8,960 bases of DNA from assembly GCA_003230535.1 (NCBI GenBank), contig QIEW01000110.1, positions 1 through 8,960 on the forward strand, read 5' to 3'. Shown in pieces: positions 6,985 through 8,960 of this stretch. The notes below the pieces were generated by a model, which worked only from the letters and a program-made list of their open reading frames with translations, was not told the origin of the DNA and did no database searches. How positions within the stretch are numbered: the first letter of the stretch is position 1; each line of letters begins with the position of its first letter. The DNA comes from a bacterium (GTDB lineage: Bacteria > SZUA-182 > SZUA-191). The position numbers and the translations under genes are program-made.

Positions 6985-8370
6985 TTATCTTGATCCCTTT
7001 CCCATAAGCATTACCTGGACTGTTTTTAAAACAATCCACAGATCCAAAGCTAAGGATATATTTTTAATATAATAAAGATCATACTGAAGCTTCTCTACGG
7101 CGGCTTCAATAGAGGAACTGTATTGGAACTTAACCGCCGCCCAACCGGTAATGCCTGGTTTCACGGTAAGCCGTTGAGTATAATAGGGCACCAATTCCTG
7201 GAGTTTCTGGATAAAAAAGGGACGCTCCGGTCGAGGGCCCACAAAACTCATGTCCCCCTCAAGAACGTTGATAAGCTGGGGAAGCTCGTCAACCCGAAAC
7301 CTGCGGATAAACTTTCCTACTCTGGTTATTCGCTTATCGTCTTCCTGTGCCCACATCGGACCGGTCTTATCTTCTGCTCCATAATACATGGAGCGAAATT
7401 TTAACAGCAGAAACTTTTTGCCATGCTCCCCGGCCCGTGTTTGTTTAAAAAGTATTGGTCCGGGAGAATCCAAGGCAATCAGCCCTGCTGTTATAAGCAT
7501 AAGAGGAAATGTTAATACCATTCCCACGGAGGCAAAAAAAACGTCCAATGACCTCTTTACCGCCAGATAAAATGGACTTTTTCTAAACCCGGAGGAGAAA
7601 ATAAACCACGAAGGACGCAAGTTGCGAATAAGAATTTTACCGGTAAGTTTCTCGTATAAATCCGGCAGATCTACTATTTTTACCCCGCGAAGTTTACATT
7701 CCAGCAGGGTATTAGATGGGAAAACCCCCCGGCGCTGGTTTATGGCCACCACAATTTTGGAAACCTTAAGCTTGGCGACTGCATCGAGTAACTCTTTAGA
7801 GCCCGAGATTACTTTATGTCCCATAACCTGGAGGCCAATATGCTCGGGAGCGTCGTTTGCAAAACCGACAACTTCGTAAATTGGATTACCATATTTTTTC
7901 ATTTCCTGAGCGATCATTCTGGCGGGACTGCCACTGCCGTAAATAATCACTCTTATGGGAGTAAAGACCCGACACTCCAGCCAACCATAAATCATCCTCC
8001 AACCGCCAACCACCAACACCGAAATGAGCATAGCATACCCAAAACAGCTTTGTGCCAGTTCAAATTGAGGAAACAGAAAATAAAAAGATTTCAAAATAAT
8101 GGCGCTTATACCAAAAGCAACGGCAACTTTTAAGAATACACCGAACTTGGTTAACTTAAGAGTGGCGTCATAAAGTTCGCTTACGAGTAAGATTAGTTGG
8201 CATAAAAAAGTAATAACCAGCGCTTCCTGCCAACAAGCGGACCAAACACCCTGAAAATCTACTCCCGCAGCTAAAGAAAAAGCAAAACAAACCGAAGCAA
8301 AAATTAGAATAGCGTCTATTTGAAAAAGCAAAATATTGCGCCACGAGAGGTTATTTCTTAAATGGAACAT
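6985..8370 (-). CDS. polyprenyl-phosphate sugar-1-phosphate transferase, EPS chain initiation (WbaP-like)
   Basis: This 461-residue inner-membrane enzyme would move a sugar-1-phosphate from a nucleotide sugar to undecaprenyl phosphate, the first step of EPS repeat assembly. Four predicted helices (about 12-34, 49-66, 77-100 and 109-131) lead to a Rossmann-like CoA_binding_3 domain (RVIIYGSGSPARMIAQ, 140-155). The catalytic Bac_transf domain begins with the re-entrant helix (about 270-300, ending in DSPGP at 301-305). It then has LLLKFRSM (321-328), the catalytic Asp-Glu dyad in RVDELPQLINVL (Asp361, Glu362), FVGPRPERP (376-384), KPGITGW (404-410) and EKLQYDLYYIKN (426-437). The last stretch looks like sugar transferases of exosortase/PEP-CTERM EPS loci. 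The donor sugar cannot be read from sequence. It is the first gene of the cluster, with a good ribosome binding site and a long upstream leader. The family is sure; the subfamily less so. Confidence 0.94.
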   Translation of the reverse strand: MFHLRNNLSWRNILLFQIDAILIFASVCFAFSLAAGVDFQGVWSACWQEALVITFLCQLILLVSELYDATLKLTKFGVFLKVAVAFGISAIILKSFYFLFPQFELAQSCFGYAMLISVLVVGGWRMIYGWLECRVFTPIRVIIYGSGSPARMIAQEMKKYGNPIYEVVGFANDAPEHIGLQVMGHKVISGSKELLDAVAKLKVSKIVVAINQRRGVFPSNTLLECKLRGVKIVDLPDLYEKLTGKILIRNLRPSWFIFSSGFRKSPFYLAVKRSLDVFFASVGMVLTFPLMLITAGLIALDSPGPILFKQTRAGEHGKKFLLLKFRSMYYGAEDKTGPMWAQEDDKRITRVGKFIRRFRVDELPQLINVLEGDMSFVGPRPERPFFIQKLQELVPYYTQRLTVKPGITGWAAVKFQYSSSIEAAVEKLQYDLYYIKNISLALDLWIVLKTVQVMLMGKGSR

Positions 8371-8378
8371 TTACAAAG

Positions 8379-8387
8379 CCACCTCTC
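8379..8387 (-). promoter_or_regulatory. ribosome binding site of the sugar-phosphate transferase gene
   Basis: GAGAGGTGG on the minus strand ends eight bases before the ATG at 8370. It supports that start and is one of the two strongest ribosome binding sites in the cluster. Confidence 0.75.
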
Positions 8388-8433
8388 GACTTTAATAAGG
8401 TAAGGCCGCTATAAAAAAAGGGGCGTGACAGTA

Positions 8434-8462
8434 GTATTGAACTTAGCGCACATTCGGTGCGG
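8434..8462. repeat. dispersed short repeat, right copy
   Basis: This copy matches 324-354 in the same orientation, with the identical core GAACTTAGCG (8439-8448) and CGGTGCGG (8455-8462); the spacer between them is one base shorter. Bases 8447-8451 pair with 8457-8461. Thirteen bases to the right another hairpin begins, much as the left copy is followed by one after 11 bases. It lies in the untranslated leader of the EPS cluster. Confidence 0.6.
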
Positions 8463-8475
8463 GCGCCTATTACTT

Positions 8476-8496
8476 CCTCTCCCCTGGGGGGAGGGG
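8476..8496. repeat. GC-rich hairpin in the EPS leader
   Basis: CCTCTCCCC (8476-8484) pairs with GGGGAGGGG (8488-8496) around a three-base loop, with a single G-T pair. Read on the minus strand it would fold in the EPS leader about 105 bases before the first start codon. No T-run follows on either strand, so it is more like a repetitive extragenic element or leader structure than a terminator. Confidence 0.6.
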
Positions 8497-8532
8497 ATGA
8501 GCCAGGAAATTCCTCTACGCTTAAATTTAGTT

Positions 8533-8548
8533 AGCGAAATTACCGCCA
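8533..8548 (-). promoter_or_regulatory. possible sigma54 promoter or ops-like element in the EPS leader
   Basis: The minus strand reads TGGCGGTAATTTCGCT. GG and GC are 10 bases apart, as sigma54 promoters require, and most of the TGGCAC-N5-TTGC consensus fits except the bases after TGGC and one T. The same stretch begins with GGCGGTA, seven of the eight core bases (GGCGGTAG) of the ops element that recruits RfaH in polysaccharide operons. Both readings are weak; either could be chance. Confidence 0.25.
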
Positions 8549-8672
8549 CCTGGCAAACTATTTCCCTCAGCACATTAAGACCTTATTTTTAATCATCTTA
8601 ATAAAGCAGCCTCAATTTACAAACAGCTAAAACCACTACAAAACCTGCCGCATATTAAAGCCTAATTGCCTG

Positions 8673-8701
8673 AGTTTAATAAAATTTGACAACTAAGTCA
8701 A
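8673..8701 (-). promoter_or_regulatory. candidate sigma70 promoter of the EPS operon with overlapping inverted repeat
   Basis: On the minus strand TTGACT (8701-8696) is followed by 17 bases and TAAACT (8678-8673), matching five and four consensus bases. Transcription would start near 8666, leaving a leader of almost 300 bases. The -35 lies inside the inverted repeat TTGAC-N6-GTCAA (8686-8701), which could be an operator. The -10 match is only moderate. Confidence 0.4.
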
Positions 8702-8804
8702 CCCCGCAGGCGGTTACAAAATCACATTACATAGAATAAAATTTGGCTACATTCCTGCTCCAGCGCAACCGCCCCAAAGGTTCATTAGCTGAAGCCGGGT
8801 AAGC

Positions 8805-8829
8805 ATTGTTGATTATCTAAATCAACAAT
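8805..8829. repeat. perfect 9-base inverted repeat
   Basis: ATTGTTGAT (8805-8813) and ATCAACAAT (8821-8829) are perfect complements around a seven-base loop. The stem is AT-rich, and only a short T stretch within AATTTTGGG follows on the + strand, so a terminator is unlikely. A protein binding site is another possibility. Confidence 0.5.
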
Positions 8830-8939
8830 AATTTTGGGCAGTCATCCACTCTTAGGCGTAAACTTCCTTATTAACTCATGTTACGCATAGAGCGTTTTTT
8901 TGTTGAATAATTTATATTTTTCTTGTTTAATAGTGCATT

Positions 8940-8960
8940 ATGGACAAGGAAATGTTAGAA
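8940..8960 (+). CDS. possible start of a divergent gene, cut by the right edge
   Basis: An ATG at 8940 opens a frame of seven codons (MDKEMLE) that reaches the window edge. A promoter-like TTGAAT-17-TTTAAT lies at 8903-8931, but its start site would fall almost on the ATG and no Shine-Dalgarno is seen. If real, it would be transcribed away from the EPS cluster. Seven codons cannot identify a product, and a chance ATG is quite possible. Confidence 0.2.

Larger units (their letters stand above)
8371..8960. other. 590-base region without a confident gene, upstream of the EPS cluster
   Basis: No reading frame of gene quality was found on either strand, apart from a possible start at the extreme right edge. 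The region holds the candidate EPS promoter and overlapping inverted repeat (8673-8701), a sigma54-like or ops-like motif (8533-8548), a dispersed repeat copy (8434-8462), a GC-rich hairpin (8476-8496) and a 9-base perfect hairpin (8805-8829). In addition GGCGGTT (8709-8715) and AACCGCC (8767-8773) form a widely spaced inverted repeat. It may be a long regulated EPS leader, a divergent intergenic region, or both. Confidence 0.6.

Noticed and set aside
7816-8133. 105-codon open frame on the + strand
   Set aside because: It is antisense to the sugar-phosphate transferase and its composition follows from that gene's codons.
8686-8714. Perfect -35 hexamer TTGACA on the + strand
   Set aside because: No -10-like sequence lies 16-18 bases downstream (the region is GC-rich there). 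The hexamer is explained by the inverted repeat at 8686-8701.
8767-8804. Stretch on the + strand with GCCGGGTAAGC recalling part of a c-di-GMP-I riboswitch
   Set aside because: The other conserved parts of that riboswitch (such as the GCACAGGGCAAACC region) are absent.
8883-8901. Small hairpin ACGC/GCGT followed by seven Ts on the + strand
   Set aside because: A four-base-pair stem is too weak for an intrinsic terminator, and no + strand gene precedes it.

Overview
This window looks like chromosomal DNA from a diderm (Gram-negative) bacterium. It carries an outer-membrane beta-barrel with a signal peptide and C-terminal Trp, and a Wza/OPX-type polysaccharide export protein. G+C is moderate to low, with AT-rich intergenic stretches. 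An rsmB-rpe pair next to an exosortase-style exopolysaccharide (EPS) export set would suit Desulfobacterota or a related, possibly uncultured lineage, but no gene here fixes the taxon. Every confidently called gene is on the minus strand, so transcription runs from right to left.

Region by region, in transcription order: (i) 8371-8960 is a roughly 590-base stretch with no confident gene. It holds a candidate sigma70 promoter whose -35 overlaps an inverted repeat, a weaker sigma54-like or ops-like motif, several hairpins, and one copy of a short dispersed repeat. (ii) 2038-8370 is a five-gene EPS assembly and export module: a polyprenyl-phosphate sugar-1-phosphate transferase (chain initiation), a periplasmic OPX protein with two SLBB domains, an outer-membrane beta-barrel, a Wzz/PCP co-polymerase without a fused kinase, and a separate BY-type tyrosine kinase with a tail of 12 tyrosines. 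(iii) 1872-2037 holds a good sigma70 promoter for the next unit. (iv) 507-1871 is rsmB (16S rRNA m5C methyltransferase). (v) 303-506 holds two mirrored REP-like hairpins and the second copy of the dispersed repeat. (vi) 1-302 is the start of rpe (ribulose-phosphate 3-epimerase), cut by the window edge.

How the genes work together: the transferase loads the first sugar on undecaprenyl phosphate. The Wzz/kinase pair controls chain length and export through phosphorylation cycles. The OPX protein bridges the periplasm. This OPX protein has no lipobox and ends right after its second SLBB domain, so it lacks the helix with which Wza crosses the outer membrane. The adjacent beta-barrel is therefore the likely outer-membrane exit, as in the OPX plus beta-barrel polysaccharide porin pairs of Myxococcus xanthus. 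No glycosyltransferase, flippase, polymerase or exosortase gene is inside the window, so these must be encoded elsewhere.

Nothing here is clearly a new system. The points most worth a second look are the split OPX/barrel exporter, the three-helix Wzz topology, the paired dispersed repeat beside REP-like hairpins at both ends of the window, and the long EPS leader.
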